DNA of 64,000 nucleotides from JAYPAN01 sp038123715 (lineage in GTDB: Bacteria > Pseudomonadota > Alphaproteobacteria > RS24). The DNA lies in assembly GCA_038123715.1 (NCBI GenBank), contig JAYPAN010000006.1, forward strand, positions 1-64,000, given 5' to 3'. The translations under genes were made by a program, and so were the position numbers. Below the pieces are notes generated by a model. The model had not been told where the DNA came from. It ran no database searches and was given only the letters and a program-made list of their open reading frames with translations. Below, in pieces: positions 16,422 through 24,907 of the stretch; positions within the stretch are counted from its first letter, which is position 1; each line of letters begins with the position of its first letter.

Positions 16422-17750
16422 TTAACCGGCGGAGGCAGCCTCGCGGGCAGCCAAATCTTCGCGCAGGCGACGCCCGGCGATGAAATAATGCACCGACCCC
16501 CATATATTGAGCAGGGATACCAGCACCAGCGCATAGCGCAAGCTGTCTTGGCCGTAATCGGGCTGGAACACATCAGACAACACGCCGACCATATAAGGGC
16601 CAAAGCCCAGCCCCAATATGTTGATGCAGAAGAGCAGCAAGGCAGCGCCCAGAGCGCGATTTTCCGGCGGCAACAGGCTTTGGTTCATGGCAAAGCTGAC
16701 GGAGAGATAAAACCCGCCAAAAAACGCCACCAATACCAGCAAACCTGCTGCCAGATAAATATCTGCCGCAAGATAATACCAGGCAACAAACGGCGCCAAG
16801 GCGGTTTTAACAATGGCGGTCAGCCAGACATAATAGCGTTTGTCGCGCTGCGCCATCCGGTCGGCCAGCCAACCGCCAAAAAATGTGCCAATGCCGCCAA
16901 TGAACCCGCCAATCAATGCCAGCAATGTGCCGGTTTCGCCGGGGGACAGACCATGTATCCGACGGAAATAAACGCCGTTCCAATAGGTAGTGCCATAGCC
17001 GACAAATACCACAAGCGTGCAACCAATAACGATGTGACGCAGGCTCGGAATGCTCATCATAATGCTAAAAGTCTGCCAGATTTCACGGAATATATTGCGC
17101 GAAAGCGGCTTGGGCGGCTGGCTGCGCGGCGGCTCCTTCACCGTTGTGACCATCAAAATCCCAAGAAATATGCCCGGTATGCCGACAACAAAAAAGGCAA
17201 TGCGCCAGCCATACCATTCATCAATCCAGCCGCCGACAAGAAAGCCGATAAGCACGCCGATATTGATACCGGCTGCGTAAATGCCCATCGCCGCGCCGCG
17301 ACTTTCAAGCGGGAACAGGTCGGATATCATGGAGTGGCTGGGCGGGCTGGAGCCGGCCTCGCCAATGCCGACACCTATGCGCGCCAAGGCAAGCTGGGTA
17401 TAATTAACCGCCAAACCGCACAGCGCCGTCATGCCCGACCAGACAATCACTGAAGCGGCGATAATGTTGCGCCGCGAATAACGGTCGGCCAGCATGGCAA
17501 TCGGAATGCCGAGCGTGGCGTAAAACAGCGCGAAAGACAGGCCGATAAGAAAGCCAAGCTGGCTGTCGGACAGGAGGAGGTCTTGTTTGATTGATTCCGC
17601 CAGAATTGACACAATTTGCCGGTCAACATGGCTGGAGGCGTAAATGGCGACCAGCATAGCCAACGTATAATTGCGGGTGCGCTTGCCTACGCTTGCAGCG
17701 CCCTCTCCGGATGTGGTTGTTTCATTTGGCGTTGTGTCCAGATTTGACAT
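16422..17750 (-). CDS. MFS transporter, Spinster-like
   Basis: 442-aa major facilitator with about twelve hydrophobic segments. It starts with a polar tail, then Y-A-S-S-H-V-D-R-Q-I in helix 1 and A-D-R-Y-S-R-R-N in loop 2-3. R-I-G-V-G-I-G-E-A-G-S-S-P in helix 4 is characteristic of Spinster-type carriers. The 240 bp after its stop up to the other MFS gene hold no gene. Substrate unknown; lipid-like or organic-acid substrates are possibilities for this group. Confidence 0.82.
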   Translation of the reverse strand: MSNLDTTPNETTTSGEGAASVGKRTRNYTLAMLVAIYASSHVDRQIVSILAESIKQDLLLSDSQLGFLIGLSFALFYATLGIPIAMLADRYSRRNIIAASVIVWSGMTALCGLAVNYTQLALARIGVGIGEAGSSPPSHSMISDLFPLESRGAAMGIYAAGINIGVLIGFLVGGWIDEWYGWRIAFFVVGIPGIFLGILMVTTVKEPPRSQPPKPLSRNIFREIWQTFSIMMSIPSLRHIVIGCTLVVFVGYGTTYWNGVYFRRIHGLSPGETGTLLALIGGFIGGIGTFFGGWLADRMAQRDKRYYVWLTAIVKTALAPFVAWYYLAADIYLAAGLLVLVAFFGGFYLSVSFAMNQSLLPPENRALGAALLLFCINILGLGFGPYMVGVLSDVFQPDYGQDSLRYALVLVSLLNIWGSVHYFIAGRRLREDLAAREAASAG

Positions 17751-17828
17751 TTACTGTTCCTCCCCACCCAACACTAGGAAAAGAAACAGCTTTTGGCGAG
17801 AAGAAATGGACGCTTGCCGCCATTTTCC

Positions 17829-18287
17829 TTAGTCATTGTCGTGATGGCGACGCATATGGCCGGCAATTTGGGCGCGCGCTTCCGGTGACAGGCCGCCAGC
17901 CAAATCACGCATCAGGCCATGAAATTGCTCATTGACAATGGCCGCACCGGCTTGCGAACGGTCAAACGCGGCTTTCAGCGCCTTTGGTTGCGGCACATCA
18001 GCGTCAAAAGCACGCGCCAAATCGCGCCGCGCGGCGGCAATTTCGCCAAGCGCATCGCGAGCAATCGGGCGGCGTGCCTCAAAAACGGTGCGCGCCAGCT
18101 CGCGGTCAGCCCCTTCCAAATGCTGCAATAGTTCTTCCTGCGCGCGGTCGAGCCGATTTTCAATCAAATCGCGGCCACCAATACTGCGCCATTTCTGGCC
18201 GTAATAACCGGCCGCGCCGAGAATTATCAGGTTCAAGCCGAGCGATAGGGTCAAAACGACATGGAGGGGTCGTATATTTTTCAGCAT
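17829..18287 (-). CDS. Periplasmic sensor of the metal-resistance/Spy-like type
   Basis: 152-aa protein with an N-terminal membrane anchor (L-H-V-V-L-T-L-S-L-G-L-N-L-I-I-L-G at about 8-24) and an all-helical, charge-rich periplasmic domain ending in a His-rich tail, H-M-R-R-H-H-D-N-D. It resembles the heavy-metal-sensor (CnrX-like) family, including a helix ending R-L-D-R-A-Q-E-E-L-L. It is the last gene of a sigma / membrane-protein / sensor operon, where such a protein would detect metal or misfolding and relay through the membrane protein to the sigma factor. The inducer is unknown. Confidence 0.75.
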   Translation of the reverse strand: MLKNIRPLHVVLTLSLGLNLIILGAAGYYGQKWRSIGGRDLIENRLDRAQEELLQHLEGADRELARTVFEARRPIARDALGEIAAARRDLARAFDADVPQPKALKAAFDRSQAGAAIVNEQFHGLMRDLAGGLSPEARAQIAGHMRRHHDND

Positions 18288-18324
18288 TTGGTTTCCTTTC
18301 CGGTTCGGTGTCCGTCAATCACCC

Positions 18325-18777
18325 TCAATTCAAAAGCATTTCATCGCCGACCATTGTCAGCATGGTCAGCGGATCCGGCGCGCCGAAGATGAAATCAATC
18401 AGCATGGGCGCATTGACTATGCCGACCGTCAAACAGGCTGCCATCGCGCCCAGCGCAAAGGCGGTTTGTCGGATGCGCGCATAAGGGGTTTCCCCTTGCA
18501 CCATCGGCGTGGTGGTGCGAATTGGCACTGGCTCTGTCGCCGCCAGCGCCTTGCTCATATCGGCGCTGATGCGGGCGTGTAAATCGGCAGATGCGTCGGG
18601 CAGTCGTGCCTCCAGCCAGTCATCCAATGCCGCAGCACAGCTGACAATGGCGCGCGCTTGCGGGTGGGCGTCCTGAAAAGCCTGCATGGCCGCGCGCCTG
18701 TCATCGGGCCAGCGCCGCGCATCGCCGCCATAGGCAGTGACCAGTTCCTGAAAGGTTTTTTCGTCCATATCCATCAT
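18325..18777 (-). CDS. Putative anti-sigma membrane protein of the ECF operon
   Basis: 150-aa protein with a soluble N-terminal half beginning M-M-D-M-D-E-K-T-F-Q-E-L-V-T-A-Y-G-G-D-A-R-R-W-P and one transmembrane helix near residue 120 (A-L-G-A-M-A-A-C-L-T-V-G-I-V). The Y-G-x-D-x-x-R-W-P motif occurs in uncharacterised alphaproteobacterial proteins encoded beside ECF sigma genes. No H-x3-C-x2-C zinc anti-sigma motif is present, so it would be a non-ZAS regulator. Start 18777 follows AAAGAGAGTAAAG; 18810 is an in-frame alternative. Confidence 0.65.
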   Translation of the reverse strand: MMDMDEKTFQELVTAYGGDARRWPDDRRAAMQAFQDAHPQARAIVSCAAALDDWLEARLPDASADLHARISADMSKALAATEPVPIRTTTPMVQGETPYARIRQTAFALGAMAACLTVGIVNAPMLIDFIFGAPDPLTMLTMVGDEMLLN

Positions 18778-18820
18778 CTTTACTCTCTTTTCATTCGCGC
18801 TTTCGGCCATCAAACGACCA

Positions 18821-19420
18821 TCATACGGCTTGCAAATCGGCGCGCAGGGCGGCCAGTTTTTCATGCAGGCGTTGACGCCCCCGACGCAAAACAGATTCCA
18901 GCGCGGCCAAGGAAATGCCCATCATTTCCGCCGCTTCGCGCTGGCGAATCTCGCGGTAATAGACCAGCTCTATGGCGCGTTGCTGGTCGTCGCTCAATTC
19001 GGCCATAGCGATGCGGATGACGCGATTGCGGTCAGCCGCCTGCATCAGCGCCTCGGCATTTTCAGTGTCATCTTCCGGCTCGGCAATCTCATCCAGACCC
19101 GATTGCGGCCGCCTTTTACGCATAATGTCAATGCAGCGATTAACGGCTATGCGATACAGCCATGTGGTCACTTTGGCCTGCCCGCTTTGCCAATGGGCGG
19201 CATTTTTCCAGACAGAAGCGAAAACATCCTGCGCCGCATCCTCGCCATCCTGCCCATTACCCAGTCTGGCCGTGCAGATTTTCAAAACATAGGAAAGATG
19301 CCGGTCAATCAGAATATGCGCGGCGTGTTGATTGCCGCGGCCAATTTCCGCCATGAGCCGGTCATCATCCCACTCAGATAGGGGGGTGCGGGTCATATCT
19401 GGCTTAAATTTGGCGTTCAT
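18821..19420 (-). CDS. ECF-family RNA polymerase sigma factor
   Basis: 199-aa group IV sigma factor. The sigma2 region around residues 35-100 contains D-A-A-Q-D-V-F-A-S-V-W and T-W-L-Y-R-I-A-V-N-R-C-I-D. The sigma4 region around 137-190 contains L-S-D-D-Q-Q-R-A-I-E-L and a helix-turn-helix, R-E-A-A-E-M-M-G-I-S-L-A-A-L-E. It is the first gene of the three-gene operon with the Y-G-G-D membrane protein and the metal-sensor-like protein. An inverted repeat (ATTGGCG/CGCCAAT at 19473-19492) lies 52 bp upstream and may take part in its control. Confidence 0.92.
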   Translation of the reverse strand: MNAKFKPDMTRTPLSEWDDDRLMAEIGRGNQHAAHILIDRHLSYVLKICTARLGNGQDGEDAAQDVFASVWKNAAHWQSGQAKVTTWLYRIAVNRCIDIMRKRRPQSGLDEIAEPEDDTENAEALMQAADRNRVIRIAMAELSDDQQRAIELVYYREIRQREAAEMMGISLAALESVLRRGRQRLHEKLAALRADLQAV

Positions 19421-19522
19421 GCCTGCCTTCCACCGGTTTTACGCCCCAATTCGGGCGCTCAAAAAAATTCGCATTGGCGCGATTTCGCCAATCCAAATGA
19501 TTATACGCAGCGTATAGAAAAT

Positions 19523-19611
19523 ACTGTCGCAATGACAGTGTTCTGCTGGGGTCTCCAACCCCCTCTTGGGAGACACGCAGAGGCCTCGCCATTTTTGGCG
19601 AGGCCTTTTTT
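19523..19611 (+). ncRNA. Candidate small RNA: three stem-loops with a C-rich loop and terminator
   Basis: Three consecutive hairpins on the plus strand, with no ORF in register. First, ACTGTC/GACAGT at 19523-19539. Second, an outer CTGC (19543-46)/GCAG (19577-80) stem and an inner GTCTCC (19551-56)/GGAGAC (19569-74) stem around a CCCCCTC loop. Third, AGGCCTCGCC/GGCGAGGCCT at 19581-19605 followed by TTTTTT, an intrinsic terminator. Flanking genes are both on the minus strand, so this terminator serves no protein gene. A C-rich anti-SD loop is typical of trans-acting alphaproteobacterial sRNAs. A TATAGA box at 19513-19518 could be the -10; no clear -35 is visible. Confidence 0.6.
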
Positions 19612-19631
19612 AGCAAATAGCGCGGCGTGGG

Positions 19632-20525
19632 TTACACGCCTGTCTCCTCAAGCCAGCTTTGCAACGCAGCACCAATCTCATGCGGACTGTCTTCTTGCAA
19701 AAAATGCAGCCCTTTTACTGTCACTTCGCGCTGGTTTTTCCAGCCACGGCAGAAATCACGCTGCGCGCCGACCAATATCGAGCCGGGGTCGGCATTTATA
19801 AACAATTTCGGTATGTCGCTTTGCGACATGAAACCGGCATAATTTTCAGCAATGGCGACAATATCGGCCGGCTCACCGGCAATCGGGATTTGCCGAGGCC
19901 AGCTCAAAGTCGGCCGCCGGTTTTCGCCCGGCGCGGCAAACGGCGCGCGATAAGTCGCCATTTCCGCTTCAGTGAGCTTGCGGATTATTGAATTGGGCAA
20001 AACGCCTTCAACAAAGACATTTTTTTCCAGCACAACTTCCTCGCCTGCCGGGCTGCGAAAAGTCTGAAATATGTTGCGCGCGCCTTCCGGCCAGTCATCC
20101 CAGCCGGCAATCGGGCGGACAATGGCTTCCATATAGCAAATACCCGCCACCGCTTCAGTGTGTCGCGCGGCATAATCAAAACCCAATGCTGACCCCCAAT
20201 CATGAATGACGAGAACCATATTGTCGGTGGCGCCCAACGCCTCAAGCGCCGCTTCGAAATAGCGACTATGCTCGACAAAACCATAAGATTCCGGCCCGCT
20301 ATCGTCCAGCCTGTCGCTGTCGCCCATGCCTATCAGGTCAAGCGCAATGCACCTGCCCAGCGTGGCGGCATAGGGCATGATATTGCGCCACAAATAGGAT
20401 GATGTCGGATTGCCATGTTGAAAAATGATTGGCCGGCCATTCGGGTCACCGATTTCCACATAGGCCATTTTTTTGCCAAGCACATTGATTGTTTTCTTTG
20501 GATGGGCGTCGCTGCTGATATCCAT
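19632..20525 (-). CDS. Haloalkane dehalogenase, LinB-like
   Basis: 297-aa alpha/beta hydrolase closely resembling LinB (296 aa), which hydrolyses carbon-halogen bonds. All five catalytic residues are visible: nucleophile Asp109 and halide-binding Trp110 in H-D-W-G-S, halide-binding Asn39 in H-G-N-P-T-S-S-Y, acid Glu133 in Y-M-E-A-I-V, and base His274 in L-H-F-L-Q-E-D-S-P. The stretch R-R-P-T-L-S-W-P-R-Q-I-P-I is also LinB-like. The start at 20525 follows AGGGGAGGATAAT. The natural substrate cannot be read from sequence; marine relatives are often active on brominated alkanes. Confidence 0.93.
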   Translation of the reverse strand: MDISSDAHPKKTINVLGKKMAYVEIGDPNGRPIIFQHGNPTSSYLWRNIMPYAATLGRCIALDLIGMGDSDRLDDSGPESYGFVEHSRYFEAALEALGATDNMVLVIHDWGSALGFDYAARHTEAVAGICYMEAIVRPIAGWDDWPEGARNIFQTFRSPAGEEVVLEKNVFVEGVLPNSIIRKLTEAEMATYRAPFAAPGENRRPTLSWPRQIPIAGEPADIVAIAENYAGFMSQSDIPKLFINADPGSILVGAQRDFCRGWKNQREVTVKGLHFLQEDSPHEIGAALQSWLEETGV

Positions 20526-20596
20526 ATTATCCTCCCCTTTGCCTTCATGCTGACATGCCAGGCAGGTCATGGCAATAGGGATGGCAAGAGAGGTGG

Positions 20597-21439
20597 TTAC
20601 AGACCGCGCTCGGCGAGAAGGAATTGCAGAAATTCGCGATAGCGCTCCAGCCTTGCGCGCTCATCCTCGGCATTGGCAAAATAGCGGCCATGCAAATCGG
20701 TCAGGCTGTTTTCAAAATTGACCAGCATCATTTCCATTTCATCGCGCGCCAGCAGGCTTTGGCTTTCCAATTGCTCCAACTCGTTAAGAATACGCTGTTT
20801 GCGCGCCCGCGTATCTTCAGCAAAGCGGTCAATCTGCTCACGCATTTGCGCCGCAATGGCGCTGCGTGCAGCCTCCATTTCGGCCAGCAATTCCGAGGCA
20901 TTGCCATATTGCTCGCTGCTTTTTGAGCGAAGCTCATGCAGCGTATCTTGCATCCGCATGGACAAATGCGACATTTGACTGTCGGCGCGCACTTCGCGCC
21001 CGATTTCATCATTGGCCGGGGCAGCACCGGGCAGGTCGAGCGTCGGGGGTGGGCCAAACGGGTCATCCGAATTGTCGAGGCTGTCGGCAGGCGCATCAGC
21101 ACTTTCATTGTCTGCACCAAATTCGGCGGCAATGGCGGCATCAAGGTCTTCGATTGATTCCGGCGCTGCGGTGTCATCCGTCATTTCCGCTGCTGGCGCA
21201 TCGGCGTCGGGGGCGGTTTTTGCGTCCTGTTCAGTATCGGAAGTTGTATCCAGCCCGAAAGCCGCGACCTCAATTTCCGAATGACCATCTTCCCCATTTT
21301 CTGGCGGCTCGGTCTGCGTGTCTTTATTTTTCGCGCCGGACGCCAATGTTTCCGATTGCGCCGTGTCCGATTGCAAAATGGCATTTATGGCATCGGCAAT
21401 CTCGGCCATGCGCCGAATCTCGCTTTCTTCATCCGCCAT
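20597..21439 (-). CDS. Acidic disordered plus coiled-coil protein, unknown
   Basis: 280-aa cytoplasmic-looking protein. The first ~150 residues are strongly acidic and low-complexity (runs of D, E, A, P and T), likely disordered. From about residue 155 on it is a long charged helix-rich region (S-H-L-S-M-R-M-Q-D-T-L-H, then E-L-L-A-E-M-E-A-A-R-S-A-I-A) consistent with a coiled coil. It ends E-F-L-Q-F-L-L-A-E-R-G-L. No enzyme motif is visible. It starts 71 bp upstream of the dehalogenase in the same direction and is divergent from the GAF-like protein. Confidence 0.65.
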   Translation of the reverse strand: MADEESEIRRMAEIADAINAILQSDTAQSETLASGAKNKDTQTEPPENGEDGHSEIEVAAFGLDTTSDTEQDAKTAPDADAPAAEMTDDTAAPESIEDLDAAIAAEFGADNESADAPADSLDNSDDPFGPPPTLDLPGAAPANDEIGREVRADSQMSHLSMRMQDTLHELRSKSSEQYGNASELLAEMEAARSAIAAQMREQIDRFAEDTRARKQRILNELEQLESQSLLARDEMEMMLVNFENSLTDLHGRYFANAEDERARLERYREFLQFLLAERGL

Positions 21440-21603
21440 CTTTACCAACTCCTGAATCGTGTCTTATCAACACGAAACACCTACGCAACACACCGGCAAA
21501 CGCACAAACAGCACTTTCTGGCTTGCCGAATCTAAGTAACATTTAACAATAAAGCAAAATTTTGGCTATGCCGTGTGCATTTTTTTAACGACGGGCATGA
21601 TTA

Positions 21604-22623
21604 TTGGTGACAGAAGACGAAAAATCCGGGTTTGACGCCGATTTGGAGGTGGCCTATCAGGCCGTTGACCGGCAGAAAACGGTCGGTATGCGCGCGCTGG
21701 CCGGGCTGTTTTTGCTTGAGCATGAGTTTCGTCGGGTGGTTGGGCATGATTATCTGGCGCGCCTGCTGGTCAATCGCCTGAACCGGTTTGCCCCTTATGA
21801 TTGCGCGGTTTTTTGGACAAAGGGTCGATTCGGGCGGTTTGATGTCACAATTTCCGGCATTGCCAAAAGCAAGGAAAACAAGCCGGTTTTGCTGTGGGGG
21901 CAGAAATTGGGCAAATGGCTGCACAAATCGGGCTGGGGCAATAAGCAAATCTCGGCGCAGGTAATTGCCGGCAATGACAAGCTTGAACCTTGGCCGCAAA
22001 ATATGCCGCGCGCCGGTCTGTATGTGCCGCTGGTCAATCGCAAGGGCAAAGTGCAGGGCGGCATTTTTTTGCTGCGTGAGGCAGGCTGGTCACAGCCGGT
22101 GCGCGTGCTGTTTGACCAACTTGCCGAAGCGGCGGCCTATACAATGGAAGCGATGGATCGCGGCGTGCATGGCGGGCGCGGCTGGTCGGCGCTGCTGACG
22201 CGGCTCGGTGTGGTGCTGAGTGTGTTTTTTATCATTTTCGGCAGTTTTCTTATACCTGTGCCGGTCAATGTCGATGTGCCGGCGCGACTGGCTGTGCCGA
22301 TTGAAAGCGGGCTTGCGCCGCGCGGGCCGGCGCAGATTGACATTCGCCTGCCACCGCAAGGGGCGATGGCGCTGGAGGCCGGGTCACGGCTGCAAATCCG
22401 CCATGACAATATGGATTATGAGCTTGAGGTAGAGCATATTTCGCCGTGGATGGCCGGTCTGTTTGCCGACCGCCATGTGCGCGCGCGATTGGTGCGAGCG
22501 CCAGATGGGCTGGCTCCGCCTGTGCTGGAGCGCGTGACGATTGAAAACGCCCATATGCCCCTGCCGCTTTATGTGCTGCGCCGCCCGATTGCCATGATGC
22601 GTCAATGGCTCAATTTGGATTAG
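21604..22623 (+). CDS. GAF-like plus single-TM membrane protein with short HlyD-like tail
   Basis: About 338 aa. Residues ~30-185 resemble a GAF-type sensory/adaptor domain (Y-D-C-A-V-F-W, then G-L-Y-V-P-L-V-N-R-K-G-K-V-Q-G-G-I-F). A transmembrane helix follows at ~199-220, then a stretch V-P-V-N-V-D-V-P-A-R-L reminiscent of the start of HlyD adaptors. The remaining ~120 residues are too short for a complete periplasmic adaptor hairpin. Start is TTG at 21604 or GTG at 21607; neither has a strong SD. Its 3' end overlaps btuF by 14 bp tail to tail. Function unknown. Confidence 0.6.
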   Translation: MVTEDEKSGFDADLEVAYQAVDRQKTVGMRALAGLFLLEHEFRRVVGHDYLARLLVNRLNRFAPYDCAVFWTKGRFGRFDVTISGIAKSKENKPVLLWGQKLGKWLHKSGWGNKQISAQVIAGNDKLEPWPQNMPRAGLYVPLVNRKGKVQGGIFLLREAGWSQPVRVLFDQLAEAAAYTMEAMDRGVHGGRGWSALLTRLGVVLSVFFIIFGSFLIPVPVNVDVPARLAVPIESGLAPRGPAQIDIRLPPQGAMALEAGSRLQIRHDNMDYELEVEHISPWMAGLFADRHVRARLVRAPDGLAPPVLERVTIENAHMPLPLYVLRRPIAMMRQWLNLD

Positions 22624-23494
22624 TTTTGCCGGCAACTGCATCCAGCGCGGCGCGCAGTCTGGCCAGTGCCAAGGGTGTTGCCGCACCGGCGCAAGTCACC
22701 AGATTATCGGGCAGGATGATGCGTTTTTCCGGCGGAAAAAACTTGAGCAAGGCCGGATGGCTCAAAATATCGCTGCCCCGATCAACCGGCTTTGCATCCT
22801 CCGATACCGGCGTGCCGGTGAGCAGAAAATCGGCCTGCAAGCCGGGCAGGGTTTCCAAGCTCAACACCATTAGCGCGCGATGACCGCCGCTTGCTTGCCG
22901 CGTGGCATTTTCAGCACCGGCCAATGCAATAATATCGTCAACAATATGGCCTTCGCCGACCGACAGACCACGGCGTTGGAAATTGACAAGGCGCGGGCGG
23001 CGCGTGTCAGTTGGCGTCCGGCTATGCGCTTTGACGGCGGCATCAAGGTCGCGCAAATAGGCACGCGCCTGCGGCAGGCGGCCAATGGCGCGGCCAAGGC
23101 GGATAATTTCGCCGCGCGTTTGGGCGTAGCTTTGGGCAGCGTCCAATTGCAAGACCTCAATCCCGGCTGCTGCCAGTAATTTTAACCGGTTCGGGTCGGA
23201 ATAGGTGCTGGTAATCACCAAATCCGGTTTTTGCGCCAGCAAATCTTCAATGCTGCCTGTGCCGGTCGGGTAAGCGCGCGCTAAATGGGTGAAGGGTGAC
23301 AATTCAGCCTGTTTTGAAAAGGCGGTCAGGGCGAGAATCTGGCTTTTGTCGGCAAATGCCATCAAGTAAGGGTCGGCACACATATTGAGGCTGACAAGGC
23401 GCGGCAGGGGGGTATGGGCATCCGGCGCATCCAACGCCGCCGCCGTGCCAAAACCGGCCAGCCACAAAAACAGATATAAAAAAACCCTGTGCAT
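22610..23494 (-). CDS. btuF: ABC transporter substrate-binding protein, BtuF-like
   Basis: 294-aa periplasmic binding protein with a signal peptide (M-H-R-V-F-L-Y-L-F-L-W-L-A-G-F-G). The mature start L-P-R-L-V-S-L-N-M-C-A-D and the L-L-A-Q-K-P-D-L-V-I-T motif are typical of class III FecB/BtuF proteins. It would deliver B12 to BtuCD. It diverges from btuC across 95 bp, which is too short for a second full cobalamin riboswitch. The B12 assignment is by context with btuB and the riboswitch; a siderophore ligand is the main alternative. Confidence 0.82.
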   Translation of the reverse strand: MHRVFLYLFLWLAGFGTAAALDAPDAHTPLPRLVSLNMCADPYLMAFADKSQILALTAFSKQAELSPFTHLARAYPTGTGSIEDLLAQKPDLVITSTYSDPNRLKLLAAAGIEVLQLDAAQSYAQTRGEIIRLGRAIGRLPQARAYLRDLDAAVKAHSRTPTDTRRPRLVNFQRRGLSVGEGHIVDDIIALAGAENATRQASGGHRALMVLSLETLPGLQADFLLTGTPVSEDAKPVDRGSDILSHPALLKFFPPEKRIILPDNLVTCAGAATPLALARLRAALDAVAGKTNPN

Positions 23495-23589
23495 GGTCTG
23501 GCTGTGCCATGCCGACTGGCTGATGTCCAGCCTCAAATCAGTGCTGTTTTCCTTCTGGCATTTCAGCCCCACTCTGCTAGCTTGCCGCC

Positions 23590-24585
23590 ATGACCGGTCT
23601 GTCTCTCAGCCTGCGCCTGCTGCCTGTGCTTATTGCGCTGTCCTTCGTTTCGCTTTTATGCGGCGATGCGCCGGTCGGCCTCAGCGATTTGCTCGACTGG
23701 ATGGGCGGCGCCGGCAATAATGGCTTTGCTGCGATTATTTTTGGTGATATCCGCGCCCCGCGTGTGGCACTGGCGGCGTTGAACGGGCTGGTTCTCGGCA
23801 TGGCCGGTGCTGCCATTCAAGGTCTGCTCCGTAATCCGCTGGCCGAGCCGTCCTTATTGGGCGCGTCCAATGCCGCCGCTTTGGGGGCGGTGGTGGCGAT
23901 ATATCTTGGCCTGTCCGGCACATTATCTTTTATCGTTCCTGCCTTTGCCGCTTTGGCGGCTTTGGCCTCAGTGGTGGTTTTGCTGCTTTTTGCCGGTAAA
24001 AGCCCGTCTTCCTTGCGGTTGATACTGGCCGGTTTTGCCGTCAGCGCCTTGGCTGGGGCGATGATTTCGCTGGTGCTGAATCTGTCGCCCAATATATTTG
24101 CCGCGCTGGAAATTGCCTTTTGGCTGCTTGGTGCGGTGGAAAACCGAAGCTGGGCGCATGTCTGGCTGGCGCTTCCGGGCAGTATGCTGGGGCTATGCCT
24201 GCTGGCTTCTTGTGCGCGTGCGCTGGATGCGCTGGCACTGGGCGACAGGGTGGCTGAAAGCCTTGGCACAGATTTGCGTTATCTTAATATCCGCATGGCG
24301 TTGGGATTGGCGCTGGCGCTTGGCTCGGTTGTGGCGGTGACCGGTGTGATTGGCTTTGTTGGTTTGGTTGCGCCGCATTTGGTGAGGCCGTTTTGCGGCT
24401 ATCGACCGTCACAAATCTTGCTACCTTCGGCGCTGGTTGGCGCGATTATGTTGATTGCCGCTGACAGTCTTATCCGCCTGTTGCCGGTCAGCCCGGAATT
24501 GAAACTCGGCGTGTTGACGGCTTTTCTCGGCGTTCCCCTGCTGCTTTATTTGCTGCGCCTGCCGCATTTCAGGAAACTTGCCTGA
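23590..24585 (+). CDS. btuC: FecCD-family ABC permease, BtuC-like
   Basis: 331-aa inner-membrane permease with about ten helices of the FecCD/BtuC family. It carries the P-L-A-E-P-S-L-L-G-x-S-N-A-A-A motif in the first half and G-F-V-G-L-V-A-P-H-L-V-R near the C-terminus, where the ATPase docks. It lies upstream of the riboswitch, so it is probably transcribed from the shared btuF/btuC region and not from the riboswitch-controlled btuB unit. Its ATPase partner is the downstream btuD-like gene. Confidence 0.88.
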   Translation: MTGLSLSLRLLPVLIALSFVSLLCGDAPVGLSDLLDWMGGAGNNGFAAIIFGDIRAPRVALAALNGLVLGMAGAAIQGLLRNPLAEPSLLGASNAAALGAVVAIYLGLSGTLSFIVPAFAALAALASVVVLLLFAGKSPSSLRLILAGFAVSALAGAMISLVLNLSPNIFAALEIAFWLLGAVENRSWAHVWLALPGSMLGLCLLASCARALDALALGDRVAESLGTDLRYLNIRMALGLALALGSVVAVTGVIGFVGLVAPHLVRPFCGYRPSQILLPSALVGAIMLIAADSLIRLLPVSPELKLGVLTAFLGVPLLLYLLRLPHFRKLA

Positions 24586-24907
24586 GCATAAAAACCCGCT
24601 TAATGTGGCAGCACATGTCAGGTGCCCCGCAAGGGGGTAATAGGGAACGCAGTGCGGCGATGATTCCAGCGCCAAGTCTGCGGCTGCTCCCGCAACTGTC
24701 AGCGACGAGTCCTGCACCATAGGCCACTCATTTCGGGGAAGGCGGTGCAAGGGTGATGACCCGCAAAGCCAGGAAACCTGCCTGTCATGGTCGTCCATTT
24801 GCACCGGCGGGACTGACGGCGCAAAGCGGAACTCCGTTACAGACGACAAATAATAACCGGCACGCGGCATGGTTTGGCGCGGGTCAAAACGTCTATAGGA
24901 GCAGGCT
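24586..24907. other. btuC-btuB intergenic region
   Basis: 322 bases filled by the cobalamin riboswitch and its downstream leader. After the B12 box there are about 120 bases to the btuB start, with an AGGAG-like SD immediately before it. This tail is presumably the expression platform; I do not see a strong T-run terminator in it, so translational control is more likely than attenuation. Confidence 0.5.
24612..24785 (+). promoter_or_regulatory. Cobalamin (B12) riboswitch
   Basis: The conserved B12 box, AAGCCAGGAAACCTGCCTG at about 24766-24784, is preceded by the usual core: AGGTGCC at about 24620, TAATAGGGAA near 24640, the GCGGCTGCTCCCGCAACTG region near 24680-24699, and G-rich helices in between. 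The element precedes btuB with the right polarity, consistent with repression of receptor synthesis when adenosylcobalamin is bound. Confidence 0.93.
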
